From: Microbacterium sufflavum
GTDB taxonomy: Bacteria > Actinomycetota > Actinomycetes > Actinomycetales > Microbacteriaceae
Reading direction: 5' to 3'
Assembly (NCBI RefSeq): GCF_023091155.1
Contig: NZ_JAHWXK010000001.1
Location: 2,108,001-2,172,000 of the forward strand
DNA length: 64,000 nucleotides
Every line of letters starts with the position of its first letter. Position 1 is the first letter of the stretch. Positions 1 through 8,173 of the stretch are shown piece by piece. The position numbers and the translations under genes were made by a program. Below the pieces are notes generated by a model that had not been told where the DNA came from, ran no database searches, and saw nothing but the letters and a program-made list of their open reading frames with translations.

Positions 1-291
1 CATCTTCTTGCGGCCGAGCTTGTCACCCAGGTGTCCGGCGACGATCGCGCCGAGCGGGCGGAACAGGAACGAGATGCCGATCGTGGCGAACGACAGCACC
101 TGGGCGAGCCCGGGGCTGGACTCCGCGATCGGGGCGAGGAAGAGCGGCGCGAGCACGAGGCCGGCGGCCTGTGCGTAGATGAAGAAGTCGTACCACTCGA
201 TCGAGGTGCCCACGAGGGTGCCCGCGAGCACCCGGCGCTCTTCGGCGGGCATCCTTCCGGTGGACGAGGCGGCAGCGGTGGCTGAGGTCAT
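1..291 (-). CDS. MHS-family MFS transporter, N-terminal part (cut by window edge)
   Basis: The first 97 residues of a cytoplasmic-membrane transporter; the rest lies beyond position 1. The segment IEWYDFFIY near residue 32 is typical of the metabolite:H+ symporter branch of the MFS (relatives of ProP, KgtP, ShiA). The visible end GHLGDKLGRKKM is the MFS loop 2-3 signature. ATG at 291 has GGAG a few bases upstream. A strong palindrome lies 50 bp upstream (341-370), so the gene is probably under repressor control. Substrate is unknown; MHS members usually carry organic acids or zwitterions. Confidence 0.85.
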   Translation of the reverse strand, partial: MTSATAAASSTGRMPAEERRVLAGTLVGTSIEWYDFFIYAQAAGLVLAPLFLAPIAESSPGLAQVLSFATIGISFLFRPLGAIVAGHLGDKLGRKKM

Positions 292-340
292 GCGAACTCC
301 GTTGTTCTGCGTCGGGTCGGGCGGCGCGGGGGACGCCGTC

Positions 341-370
341 GATTACTTACCGAATGATCGGTCAGTAATC
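341..370. promoter_or_regulatory. 30-bp palindromic operator upstream of the MHS transporter
   Basis: Two 13-base arms, GATTACTTACCGA at 341-353 and TCGGTCAGTAATC at 358-370, are inverted repeats with a single mismatch around the spacer ATGA. This size and symmetry fit a TetR-family operator. It lies between the end of the E2 gene and the transporter start, so it should act on the transporter. None of the three TetR regulators in this window has a matching site, so its regulator is probably beyond the left edge. Confidence 0.75.
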
Positions 371-425
371 GCCGAGCGTAGCGCATCGTCCGCCGCGCCA
401 CGAGAGTGCGCAGCAGGTTGCGGCC

Positions 426-1982
426 TCAGACCCTCCCGAACGCACGCAGCGGATGCTCGATCAGCTCCGTCACCCGGCGCAGGAACCCGGCCGCATAACC
501 GCCGTCGCAGACCCGGTGATCGAACACGAGCGACAGCTGGGCGATCCGCCGCGGCACGATCGCTCCCTCCACGACCCACGGGCGTTCGATGATGCGACCG
601 ATGCCGAGGATCGCGACATCCGGATGGTTGATGATCGCCGCGGAGCCGTCGACCCCCAGGCCGCCGTAGTTGTTGAGCGTGAAGGTCGAGCCGCGCAGGC
701 GCTCGGGCGGCATGGACCCGGAGCGGGCGGTCGCGGCCAGTTCGCGCAGCGCCGTGTCGAGCTGGGCCACCGTGAGCGCGTGCGCCCGCGGGACCACCGG
801 CACCAGGAGGCCGCGCTCGGTGTCGGCCGCGACGCCCAGGTTCACGCCGTCGAACGAGATCAGCTCGCCGCCGTCCTCGCTCAGCCGCGACGCGAGGACC
901 GGATAGTCCTCCAGCGCCAGCAGCACGAACCGCGCCAGCAGTGCCGTGATCGACGGCGGCCGCTCGCCCTCCGGGGCCATCTGCCCGCGGAGGTCCCACA
1001 GTTCCGTCGCATCCACGTCGACCCAGACCGTGGCCTCGGGGATCTCGGAGCGGCTGCGCGCGAGCTTCGCGCTCACGGCGCGCCGCAGCGGCGACAGGCG
1101 CTCGCGGGATCGCACGGGGAGGCCGTCGAGCTCGCCGGTGCCGGTCGTGGAGGTCGGGGCTGCGGTGCCGGAGGCCGAGGTGGCGCCTGCCGTCGTGCCG
1201 AGGGCCGCGGAGTCGGAGGCCGTGTGATGCGGCGCGGTGACGCCGTCGACCGCGTGGTCCACGGCGGCGCGCAGGACGTCGGCCCGGGTGATGGCGCCGT
1301 CGGCTCCGCTCGGGGTGATGGTGTGCACGTCGAGCCCCAGGTCTCGCGCGAGGCGTCGCACGAGGGGTGAACGGACGGCCACGGGGCGGCGCGGCGCGGA
1401 GGGGGGAGCATCGACGGAGCCCGAGCCGCCCGCGGCCGCGCCGGTGCCGGGGGTGGGAGCGCCGGGAGCACCGGGCTGCGGTTCGGCAGGCGCGGCTGCG
1501 GGGCCGGCGGATCCGGCGGAGGCGTCGCGGGGAGCGGCCGCGCCGACGTGCGCGGGTCGGGCAGCGGGGCGGCGGCGCCGGCCCTTCGTGGTCGACGCCG
1601 AGGTGCCGTAGCCGATGAGCACGTTGCCGGAGCCGGCGCGCTCCTCCTGCCGGTACGCCTCCTGCTCGGTCGTCGCGGCGGCGTCGGCGTCTGGCGTGCC
1701 CGCGGCGTCGTGCGGCACGTGTCCGGGGTCGGCGACCTCCAGGACCGGGGCACCGACGTCGATCGTGTCGCCCGGGGTGCCGTGCAGCGCCGTGATCACA
1801 CCAGCGAACGGCGACGGCAGCTCCACGACGCTCTTCGCGGTCTCGACCTCGGCGATCGCCTGATCGGTGACGATCGTGTCGCCCACCGCGACCAGCCACT
1901 GCACGAGCCCGGCCTCGGTGAGCCCCTCGCCGAGATCGGGCAGGCGGAACACGCGGACGGCGGTCTTCACGGGAGTGCTCAT
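426..1982 (-). CDS. bkdC: branched-chain 2-oxo acid dehydrogenase E2 (lipoyl acyltransferase)
   Basis: 518 residues. Transfers the acyl group from E1 to CoA through a lipoyl arm in the cytoplasmic 2-oxo acid dehydrogenase complex. One lipoyl domain occupies about 10-85, with lipoyl lysine K50 in EVETAKSVVE. A long Ala/Pro/Thr linker follows, then a peripheral-subunit-binding domain (RSPLVRRLARDLGLDV) and a catalytic acyltransferase domain ending with the active-site motif DHRVCDG. The start ATG overlaps the E1 beta stop by 4 bases, so the three subunits are translationally coupled. No E3 (dihydrolipoamide dehydrogenase) is adjacent, so it must be supplied from elsewhere. A pyruvate complex is the main alternative; the E1 sequences and Lrp neighbour favour branched-chain substrates. 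Confidence 0.88.
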   Translation of the reverse strand: MSTPVKTAVRVFRLPDLGEGLTEAGLVQWLVAVGDTIVTDQAIAEVETAKSVVELPSPFAGVITALHGTPGDTIDVGAPVLEVADPGHVPHDAAGTPDADAAATTEQEAYRQEERAGSGNVLIGYGTSASTTKGRRRRPAARPAHVGAAAPRDASAGSAGPAAAPAEPQPGAPGAPTPGTGAAAGGSGSVDAPPSAPRRPVAVRSPLVRRLARDLGLDVHTITPSGADGAITRADVLRAAVDHAVDGVTAPHHTASDSAALGTTAGATSASGTAAPTSTTGTGELDGLPVRSRERLSPLRRAVSAKLARSRSEIPEATVWVDVDATELWDLRGQMAPEGERPPSITALLARFVLLALEDYPVLASRLSEDGGELISFDGVNLGVAADTERGLLVPVVPRAHALTVAQLDTALRELAATARSGSMPPERLRGSTFTLNNYGGLGVDGSAAIINHPDVAILGIGRIIERPWVVEGAIVPRRIAQLSLVFDHRVCDGGYAAGFLRRVTELIEHPLRAFGRV

Positions 1983-3070
1983 GCGTCCTCGTCCCAGTGC
2001 AGCGTGTCGATCGCGTCGAGCACGCGGTCGACGTCGGGCAGATACCAGTGCTCGAACTTCGGCGGCGCGTACGGGGTGTCGAAGCCGGTCACGCGGCGCA
2101 CGGGCGCGGCGAGGTACTCGAAGCACCGCTCGAACACCCGCGCCTGGATCTCCGAGGCGACGCTCACGAAGCCCGGCGCCTCGGCGATCACGACAGCCCG
2201 CCCGGTGGAGCGCACGGCGGCGGTCACGGTCTCGTCGTCGAAGGGGGACAGCGACCGCACGTCCACCACCTGCACGCTGCGCCCCTCCGCCGCCGCGACC
2301 TCGGCCGCCTCCAGGGCGAGCGCGACGGAGGCGCCGTAGGCGAGCAGCGTGACATCGGTGCCGTCCCTGGCGACGCGCGCGGAGCCGATCTCGGCCGTGA
2401 CGGTTGTGTCGACCTCGCCCTTCGACCAGTAGAGCTTCTTCGGCTCCAGGAACACGACGGGGTCGGGCGAGGCGATCGCCGCGCGCAGCAGCGAGTACGC
2501 GTCTTGCGGGGTGGACGGGCTGACGACCGTGAGCCCCGGGGTGTGCGCGTAGTAGGCCTCGGACGAGTCGCAGTGGTGCTCGACCCCGCCGATGCCCCCG
2601 CCGAACGGGATGCGGATCACGAGGGGCATCCGGATGCCGCCGCGCGTGCGGTTGCCGAGCTTCGCGACGTGGCTGACGATCTGCTCGAACGCCGGCAGGG
2701 CGAACGCGTCGAACTGCATCTCGACCACGGGGCGCAGGCCGTTCATGGCCATGCCGACCGCCGTCCCGATGATGCCGGACTCTGCGAGCGGGGTGTCGAA
2801 GCAGCGGTCCTCGCCGAAGCGGGCCGTGAGGCCGTCGGTGATGCGGAACACGCCGCCCAGCGCGCCGACGTCCTCGCCGAACACGACCACGTCGCCATCG
2901 GCGGCCAGCGCGTCGGCGAGCGCGAGGTTGAGGGCGGCCGCCATCGTCATCGTGGCCGGTGCGGGGGCGGCGTCCGGTGCGGCGGTGCCGCCGGTTTCGG
3001 TGCTCGCGGTGTCGGCGGGGGCCGTGTCGGCGGGGGCCGCGGGGCGGGTGTCGTGCTCGGCGATGCTCAT
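1979..3070 (-). CDS. bkdB: branched-chain 2-oxo acid dehydrogenase E1 beta
   Basis: 363 residues. Beta subunit of the thiamine-diphosphate E1 decarboxylase, pairing with E1 alpha. After a variable Ala/Pro/Thr-rich leader of about 40 residues, the core begins at TMTMAAALNLALADAL. It carries the family motif GEDVGALGGVFR and, later, PLAESGIIGTAVGMA. The C-terminal transketolase domain is complete. ATG at 3070 overlaps the E1 alpha stop (ATGA). A longer in-frame start upstream would run into the E1 alpha gene and is unlikely. Confidence 0.9.
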   Translation of the reverse strand: MSIAEHDTRPAAPADTAPADTASTETGGTAAPDAAPAPATMTMAAALNLALADALAADGDVVVFGEDVGALGGVFRITDGLTARFGEDRCFDTPLAESGIIGTAVGMAMNGLRPVVEMQFDAFALPAFEQIVSHVAKLGNRTRGGIRMPLVIRIPFGGGIGGVEHHCDSSEAYYAHTPGLTVVSPSTPQDAYSLLRAAIASPDPVVFLEPKKLYWSKGEVDTTVTAEIGSARVARDGTDVTLLAYGASVALALEAAEVAAAEGRSVQVVDVRSLSPFDDETVTAAVRSTGRAVVIAEAPGFVSVASEIQARVFERCFEYLAAPVRRVTGFDTPYAPPKFEHWYLPDVDRVLDAIDTLHWDEDA

Positions 3071-4185
3071 CGCTGTCCTCCGTTCGTCGCGGCTGCGGCG
3101 TGGGCGAGCCCGTCTCGTTCGAGTTCGCCGTGCAGCAGCTGCCACTGTTCCTCGAGCTGCGGCGTGCGGCTCGTGGTCACGAAGCGGAACAGGTCTTCCG
3201 GGTCGAGGTCGGCGTCGGTGTTGAGCGCCTCGCGCATCGCGGCGGCGATCTCCTCCGCCCCGGCGGCGAAGCGCTTCTCGGTGTCCTCGTCGAGCGCGTC
3301 AGCGGCGGTCAGGTGTGCGCGCAGTCGCAGCAGCGGGTCACGGGCGATCCACGCCTGCACCTCGTCGCGCTCGCGGTAGCGGGTGTCGTCATCGGCGTTC
3401 GTGTGCGCCTGCATGCGATACGTGTGCGCCTCGACGAGCGACGGCCCGCCGCCCGCCCGCGCGCGATCCACGGCCTCGGTCAGCACCGCCAGCACGGCCG
3501 CGACGTCGTTGCCGTCGACGCGCTGGCCCGGCATGCCGTAGCCGATCGCCTTGTGGGCGAGCGAGGGAGCGGCCGTCTGGCGCGACAGGGGCACCGAGAT
3601 GGCGAACTCGTTGTTCTGCACGAAGAACACGACCGGCACGTGGAACACGGCGGCGAAGTTCATCGCCTCGTGGAAGTCGCCCTCGCTCGTCGCGCCGTCG
3701 CCGCACAGGGCCAGCACGACCGAGTCCTCCCCGCGGTGTTTCGCCGCCTGCGCGAACCCCACCGCGTGCAGCAGCTGCGTGGCCAGGGGAGTGGCCTGCG
3801 GTGCGACCCGGTGCGCGCGGACGTCATACCCCGAGTGCCAGTCGCCCTTGAGAAGCACCAGAGCCTCGGCCGGAGCGACACCGCGGGCGATCACGGCGAC
3901 CGAGTCGCGGTAGGTCGGGAACAGCCAGTCCCGGTCGCCGAGCACCATGGCCGCCGCGACCTGGCACGCCTCCTGCCCGTGCGAGGACGGGTACACGGCG
4001 AGGCGCCCCTGTCGCACGAGCGCGTTGGCCTGCTCGTTGATGCGGCGGCCCTCGACGAGACCCCGGTAGGCGGTGAGCAGCGTGTCCGCGTCAGGCAGCG
4101 CGTAGGCCTCGTCGTGGACGGTCGTGCCGTCCGCCGTGATCAGATTCACCGCGGTGTCCCGCGGCAGCAGGTCCGTGTGCAGCAT
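3067..4185 (-). CDS. bkdA: branched-chain 2-oxo acid dehydrogenase E1 alpha
   Basis: 372 residues. Thiamine-diphosphate-dependent decarboxylation of 2-oxo acids, the first step of the complex. The ThDP/Mg motif GDGATSEGDFHEAMNFAAVF and the downstream FVQNNEFAIS are clear, and SRQTAAPSLAHKAIGYGMPG matches actinobacterial BkdA. It is the first gene of a three-gene operon with ATGA overlaps. ATG at 4185 is preceded by GGAGG, which decides the start; in-frame codons further upstream are in the divergent promoter region. An Lrp-type regulator is divergently transcribed, as is common for bkd operons. Confidence 0.9.
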   Translation of the reverse strand: MLHTDLLPRDTAVNLITADGTTVHDEAYALPDADTLLTAYRGLVEGRRINEQANALVRQGRLAVYPSSHGQEACQVAAAMVLGDRDWLFPTYRDSVAVIARGVAPAEALVLLKGDWHSGYDVRAHRVAPQATPLATQLLHAVGFAQAAKHRGEDSVVLALCGDGATSEGDFHEAMNFAAVFHVPVVFFVQNNEFAISVPLSRQTAAPSLAHKAIGYGMPGQRVDGNDVAAVLAVLTEAVDRARAGGGPSLVEAHTYRMQAHTNADDDTRYRERDEVQAWIARDPLLRLRAHLTAADALDEDTEKRFAAGAEEIAAAMREALNTDADLDPEDLFRFVTTSRTPQLEEQWQLLHGELERDGLAHAAAATNGGQR

Positions 4186-4335
4186 CGTCCGCCTCCCTCG
4201 CCGAACTCGATGAGGACAGCATGCCCCGGTCGCGACAGTCATCCAATATCCCCGGTCAGATCGTGGACGATTGCTCGATGGTTGCGGATCTGGCGTTCAC
4301 AATGTCAGGATTCAGACCGGGATGAGAGGGGTGCC
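4186..4335. promoter_or_regulatory. divergent promoter region between bkdA and the Lrp-type regulator
   Basis: 150 bp separate the two divergent starts. It is AT-richer than its flanks, notably around CCAATATCCCC (about 4241-4251) and GTTCACAATGTCAGG (about 4298-4312). Family practice suggests the Lrp protein binds here to control both itself and bkd. I cannot define individual Lrp half-sites with confidence. Confidence 0.55.
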
Positions 4336-4773
4336 ATGACGGCCCTGGATGACACGGATCGCGCGATCCTCGCCGAGCTCCGACGGGACGCGCGGGCGTC
4401 GATGACCGCGATCGCCGAGGCCGTGCACATCTCCCGTGCCGGGGCGCACGCGCGCATCAAGAGGCTGACGGACGCGGGGGTCATCACCGGCTACACCGTG
4501 CGCACCGACCCCGTGCTGCTGGGTCACCACGCGAGTGCCTACGTGACCCTCGCGATCGAGCAGGCCACGTGGCAGGACGTCCGGGCCCGGCTGCGGGCGA
4601 TCCCCGAGATCGAGCACATCGCCCTGGTCGGCGGAGACTTCGACGTGCTCCTGCTCGTGCGGGCGAACGACGCCCGCGACCTCCGCCGCATCGTGCTCGA
4701 GGACATCCAGGCGATCCCCTCGATCCGGTCGACCCGCACGATCCTGATCTTCGAGGACGACGACCGCACCTGA
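4336..4773 (+). CDS. Lrp/AsnC-family transcriptional regulator
   Basis: 145 residues. The N-terminal winged helix (about 5-60, LDDTDRAILAELRRDARASM then IAEAVHISRAGAHARIKRL) is followed by an RAM/AsnC effector-binding domain, with IEHIALVGGDFDVLLLV in the ligand-binding fold. The length is normal for the family. It is divergent from the branched-chain keto-acid dehydrogenase genes, so it most likely senses branched-chain amino acids or keto acids and regulates them. ATG at 4336 follows GAGAGGGG. Confidence 0.9.
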   Translation: MTALDDTDRAILAELRRDARASMTAIAEAVHISRAGAHARIKRLTDAGVITGYTVRTDPVLLGHHASAYVTLAIEQATWQDVRARLRAIPEIEHIALVGGDFDVLLLVRANDARDLRRIVLEDIQAIPSIRSTRTILIFEDDDRT

Positions 4774-4977
4774 GGCTCGAGCCACGGCGACGTGGTGCCC
4801 GGGTGAACGACGTGGAGACGGGGCGGGCGGTTGATCGTGCGCCCGTCGTGCGCTGCCGTCGAGGGCTGTCCGCGAGCCCGCGCTGGTACGGGATGTCTCG
4901 CTCGCGTGTTCCGGAATATCTCTCTGGCCTGGGGTTATCCGGCTCCGAATGTCGGTGGCCCCCGATGGAATCGTCCT

Positions 4978-6645
4978 ATGGAGAGCACATCGGCAGCGGT
5001 TCTGGGCGACACGGTCGTCGCCCTCGATGCGGTGCTGCAATCCGGCACCCTGAGTGCTCTCGCCGCGGGGAACATGATGGAGCTGCTGCGGGTGGCGGGC
5101 GAGATCCAGCGACGGGTGGAGGCCGTGGTCGTGGAAGCGGTCGCGAACGTCGATCAGCGTCCTGCGGGGTCGGGGGAGCCGGCGTTCTGCGGGCGGTTCG
5201 GCTGCCGGTCGATGAACGAGCTCCTGCAACGCGTCCTCCGGGTGGACGCGGCGACCGCCGCGCGGACGCTGAAGGCCGCGCGGCTGGTGCGCCGCGAGGT
5301 CGACCTCTCCTCCGGGGAGTGGCTCCCGGCGCGGTGGCCGGCGCTGCGCGACGCCCTCGTCGAGGGGGCGATCGGCGTGACGGGGCTGCTGGCCGCGACC
5401 GGGCCGATCGAGCAGGGCGGCGCCCGCGTACGCCTCGAAGACCGGTGGCAGGCCGACGCGTATCTGGCTGGGGTCGCGCGCGGCGCGGAGACCTGTGAGG
5501 GCGCGGCGGCCGGTGAGGGCGCGGAGACCTGTGAGGGCGCGGCGGCCGGTGAGGGCGCGGAGACCTGTGACGGGGCGGGCGGGGCGCGCGCGACGCACGC
5601 CCCACCGGACGGGCACGAGGCAGGCCCCGTGCCGACTCCCGAGGATCTGCGGGTGCGGGCACAGGTGATCCTGCAGTATCTCGATCCCGATGGCGCGGAG
5701 CCTGCGGAAGACATCGCGATGCGAGCTCGGGGCGTGGTGCTCGCACGCGCCACGGACGGCGTCATCCCGATCCGGGGCGCGCTGCTGCCCGAGGTGGCGG
5801 GGCAACTGCAGCGGATCTGGGACGCGTACCTGAACCCGAAGGTCGAGGGGCCGCCGGTTCCCGGCGTCCACTTCGTGCCGTCCGCAGATCTCGATGACGC
5901 CTCCGCCGGCGACCTGCCGCTCTCTCCGGAGGACGACGCGCTCCCGTCCGGAGATGCCGGAGGGATGGTCGATGGGCGGACCCGCGCACAGAAGCAGCAC
6001 GATGCGCTCGCGGCAGCACTGGGGATCGCGGCCCGCCACGACGACATGCCGCGGTTGGGTGGCGGCGCCCCGACCCTGGTGGTCACGGTCGCCGCCGAGG
6101 ACTTCGCCCGAGGACGAGGCTGGGCGCAGGTCGAGGGCGTCGGCACACCGGTCTCGACCCGGGTCGCCGCGCACGCGGCCTGCGGCGGCACGGTGCAGCG
6201 GGTCGTCCTCGGGGCGGACGGGCGGATCGTCGGGCTCGGGTCGAGCGAGCGGATCTTCACGACCGCGCAGCGGCGCGCGATCAGTGTCCGAGATCGTGAG
6301 TGCCTCATCCCCGGATGCCACGTCCCCGCCGCCTGGTGCGCGATCCACCACGTCACGGAGCATGCCCGCGGGGGCCCGACCCACACCGACAACGGCGTCG
6401 CGCTGTGCTGGCACCATCACCGCACGCTCGACACGTCCGGCTGGCAGATCCGCACGCGAGGGGGAGTGCCCCAGGTGCGAGGACCGACCTGGTGGGATCC
6501 CGCGCGACGATGGCGCACGCCGCCGCCGAGGGGGCCGCGCCCCGGTGCGGAGCCGCCGCACGCCCGCCGCGCACGCATCCTTCGCGCGGAGACATCTGCG
6601 GCGCGCTCCGCGACAAGTGCCGTCGGAGGGGCCGACCGACAATGA
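4978..6645 (+). CDS. DUF222 / HNH endonuclease domain protein
   Basis: 555 residues. The N-terminal DUF222 region (about 10-370) is followed by an HNH nuclease module near 435-480, where CLIPGCHVPAAWCAIHHV, then GGPTHTDNGVALCWHHHRTL supplies the Cys pairs and the H-N-H residues. Proteins of this type occur in many copies in Microbacteriaceae and related actinobacteria; their role is unsettled. A Gly/Ala/Glu-rich insert made of 12-residue repeats interrupts the DUF222 part at about residues 170-198. It stands alone, with no partner gene. ATG at 4978 was chosen because the homologous fold begins just after it; upstream in-frame codons add an unlikely leader. Confidence 0.85.
   Translation: MESTSAAVLGDTVVALDAVLQSGTLSALAAGNMMELLRVAGEIQRRVEAVVVEAVANVDQRPAGSGEPAFCGRFGCRSMNELLQRVLRVDAATAARTLKAARLVRREVDLSSGEWLPARWPALRDALVEGAIGVTGLLAATGPIEQGGARVRLEDRWQADAYLAGVARGAETCEGAAAGEGAETCEGAAAGEGAETCDGAGGARATHAPPDGHEAGPVPTPEDLRVRAQVILQYLDPDGAEPAEDIAMRARGVVLARATDGVIPIRGALLPEVAGQLQRIWDAYLNPKVEGPPVPGVHFVPSADLDDASAGDLPLSPEDDALPSGDAGGMVDGRTRAQKQHDALAAALGIAARHDDMPRLGGGAPTLVVTVAAEDFARGRGWAQVEGVGTPVSTRVAAHAACGGTVQRVVLGADGRIVGLGSSERIFTTAQRRAISVRDRECLIPGCHVPAAWCAIHHVTEHARGGPTHTDNGVALCWHHHRTLDTSGWQIRTRGGVPQVRGPTWWDPARRWRTPPPRGPRPGAEPPHARRARILRAETSAARSATSAVGGADRQ
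5485..5570 (+). repeat. 36-bp tandem repeat inside the DUF222/HNH gene
   Basis: Two perfect 36-bp copies (5485-5520 and 5521-5556) and the first 14 bases of a third (from 5557) encode the 12-residue unit AETCEGAAAGEG. The unit length is a multiple of three, so copy-number change would keep the frame. Confidence 0.9.
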
Positions 6646-6692
6646 GAAGAAGACCGGCGTCCGCGCCGTGACCCGCCGAAGGAGAGACACCG

Positions 6693-8171
6693 ATGTCCGA
6701 TTCCGCCGTTCCCGTAGCCGTCGACTCGGGATCCACCGATTCCGCCGCGTCCGCAGCCGCCGCTCTGCTCGACCGCATCCAGGCGCCGGAGGGTGCCGGC
6801 CGGGAGATCCCGGACGCCGCGACCCGGGAGGTCATCGGCCGCGCCCCCGTCGCGACGGTCGCCGACCTCGACGATGCGATCGCCCGCGCCAAGGCAGCGC
6901 AGCCCGCATGGGAAGCCCTCGGACACGAGAAGCGCAGCGAACTCCTCCTGGCCGCGGCCGACGCGATCGACGCCAACGCGGAGGGCCTCGCCTATCTGCT
7001 GTCGCGCGAGCAGGGCAAGCCGCTCAACGGCCCGAACGCGCGCTTCGAGCTGGGGGCCTGCTCCGCGTGGCTGCGCACCAACGCCACCACCGTGCTCGAA
7101 CCCCAGGTGCTGGTCGACGACGAGACCCTGCACGCCGAGCTCGTGTACAAGGCGGCGGGCGTCGTCGGCGCGATCGGCCCGTGGAACTGGCCCCTCATGA
7201 TCACCATCTGGCAGATCGGGCCGTCGCTGCGCATGGGCAACACGGTCGTCGCGAAGCCCAGCGAGTACACCCCGCTGAGCGTGCTCGCGATGCTGGCCGT
7301 CATGAACGAGGTGCTGCCCGCGGATGTGCTCATCGGCATCTCCGGCGACCGCGAGGTCGGTGCGCGACTGGCCTCCCACCCCGACATCGACAAGATCATG
7401 TTCACCGGCTCCACCGCGACCGGCCGCCGCATCATCGAGAGCTCCGCAGGCAACCTCGCCCGCCTCACCCTCGAGCTGGGCGGCAACGACGCCGGCATCG
7501 TGCTCCCCGGCACCGACGCCGCCGCGATCGCCGAAGACCTGTTCTGGGGCGCCTTCATCAACACCGGCCAGACCTGCGCCGCCATGAAGCGCCTCTACGT
7601 GCACGACTCGATCTACGACGACGTGGTGAACGCACTCGCCGCGATCGCCGAGCAGGTGCCCATGGGCAACGGTCTCGACGAGGGCAACGTGCTCGGGCCG
7701 CTGCAGAACCGCCCGCAGTTCGACATCGTCAGCCGGCTCGTGGAAGACGCGAAGAGCCGCGGCGCCCGGATCGTCACCGGCGGCGAGCCCGCATCCGACC
7801 TCGGCGAGCTGTTCTACCGCCCGACGATCGTGGCTGACATCGACAACGACGCCGCGCTCGTGCAGGAAGAGCAGTTCGGCCCGGCGCTGCCCGTCATCCG
7901 CTACAGCGACGTGGACGAGGCGTTCGAGCTCGCCAACGCGCTCGACGTCGGCCTCGGCGCGTCCGTGTGGTCGAGCGACCCCGAGGCCGCCCGCGAGGCC
8001 GCGTCGCGCATGCAGTCCGGCACCGTGTGGATCAACTCGCACGGCGGCCTGCACCCGATGGTGCCGTTCGGCGGCGTCAAGAGCTCCGGCTACGGTCTGG
8101 AGTTCGGCGTCGAGGGCCTCAAGTCGGTCGCGGTCACCCAGGTCGTGTCCGGCCCCGGGCGCAAGGCCTGA
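6693..8171 (+). CDS. NAD(P)+-dependent aldehyde dehydrogenase
   Basis: 492 residues, normal for the ALDH superfamily. Oxidises an aldehyde to its carboxylic acid in the cytoplasm. The cofactor and catalytic motifs are intact: IGPWNWPLM, the FTGSTATGR loop, general-base E261 in LELGG and nucleophile C295 in NTGQTCAA. The GMC oxidoreductase starts 2 bases after its stop, so alcohol oxidation and aldehyde oxidation are coupled. The nearby sulfatase and sulfate-ester-type importer suggest the aldehyde arises from an alcohol freed from a sulfate ester; that substrate is inference. ATG at 6693 follows AAGGAGAG. Confidence 0.9.
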   Translation: MSDSAVPVAVDSGSTDSAASAAAALLDRIQAPEGAGREIPDAATREVIGRAPVATVADLDDAIARAKAAQPAWEALGHEKRSELLLAAADAIDANAEGLAYLLSREQGKPLNGPNARFELGACSAWLRTNATTVLEPQVLVDDETLHAELVYKAAGVVGAIGPWNWPLMITIWQIGPSLRMGNTVVAKPSEYTPLSVLAMLAVMNEVLPADVLIGISGDREVGARLASHPDIDKIMFTGSTATGRRIIESSAGNLARLTLELGGNDAGIVLPGTDAAAIAEDLFWGAFINTGQTCAAMKRLYVHDSIYDDVVNALAAIAEQVPMGNGLDEGNVLGPLQNRPQFDIVSRLVEDAKSRGARIVTGGEPASDLGELFYRPTIVADIDNDAALVQEEQFGPALPVIRYSDVDEAFELANALDVGLGASVWSSDPEAAREAASRMQSGTVWINSHGGLHPMVPFGGVKSSGYGLEFGVEGLKSVAVTQVVSGPGRKA

Positions 8172-8173
8172 CC

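Noticed and set aside
4774..4977. Possible small gene between the Lrp and DUF222 genes
   Set aside because: No frame with a ribosome site or protein-like composition; taken as promoter region.
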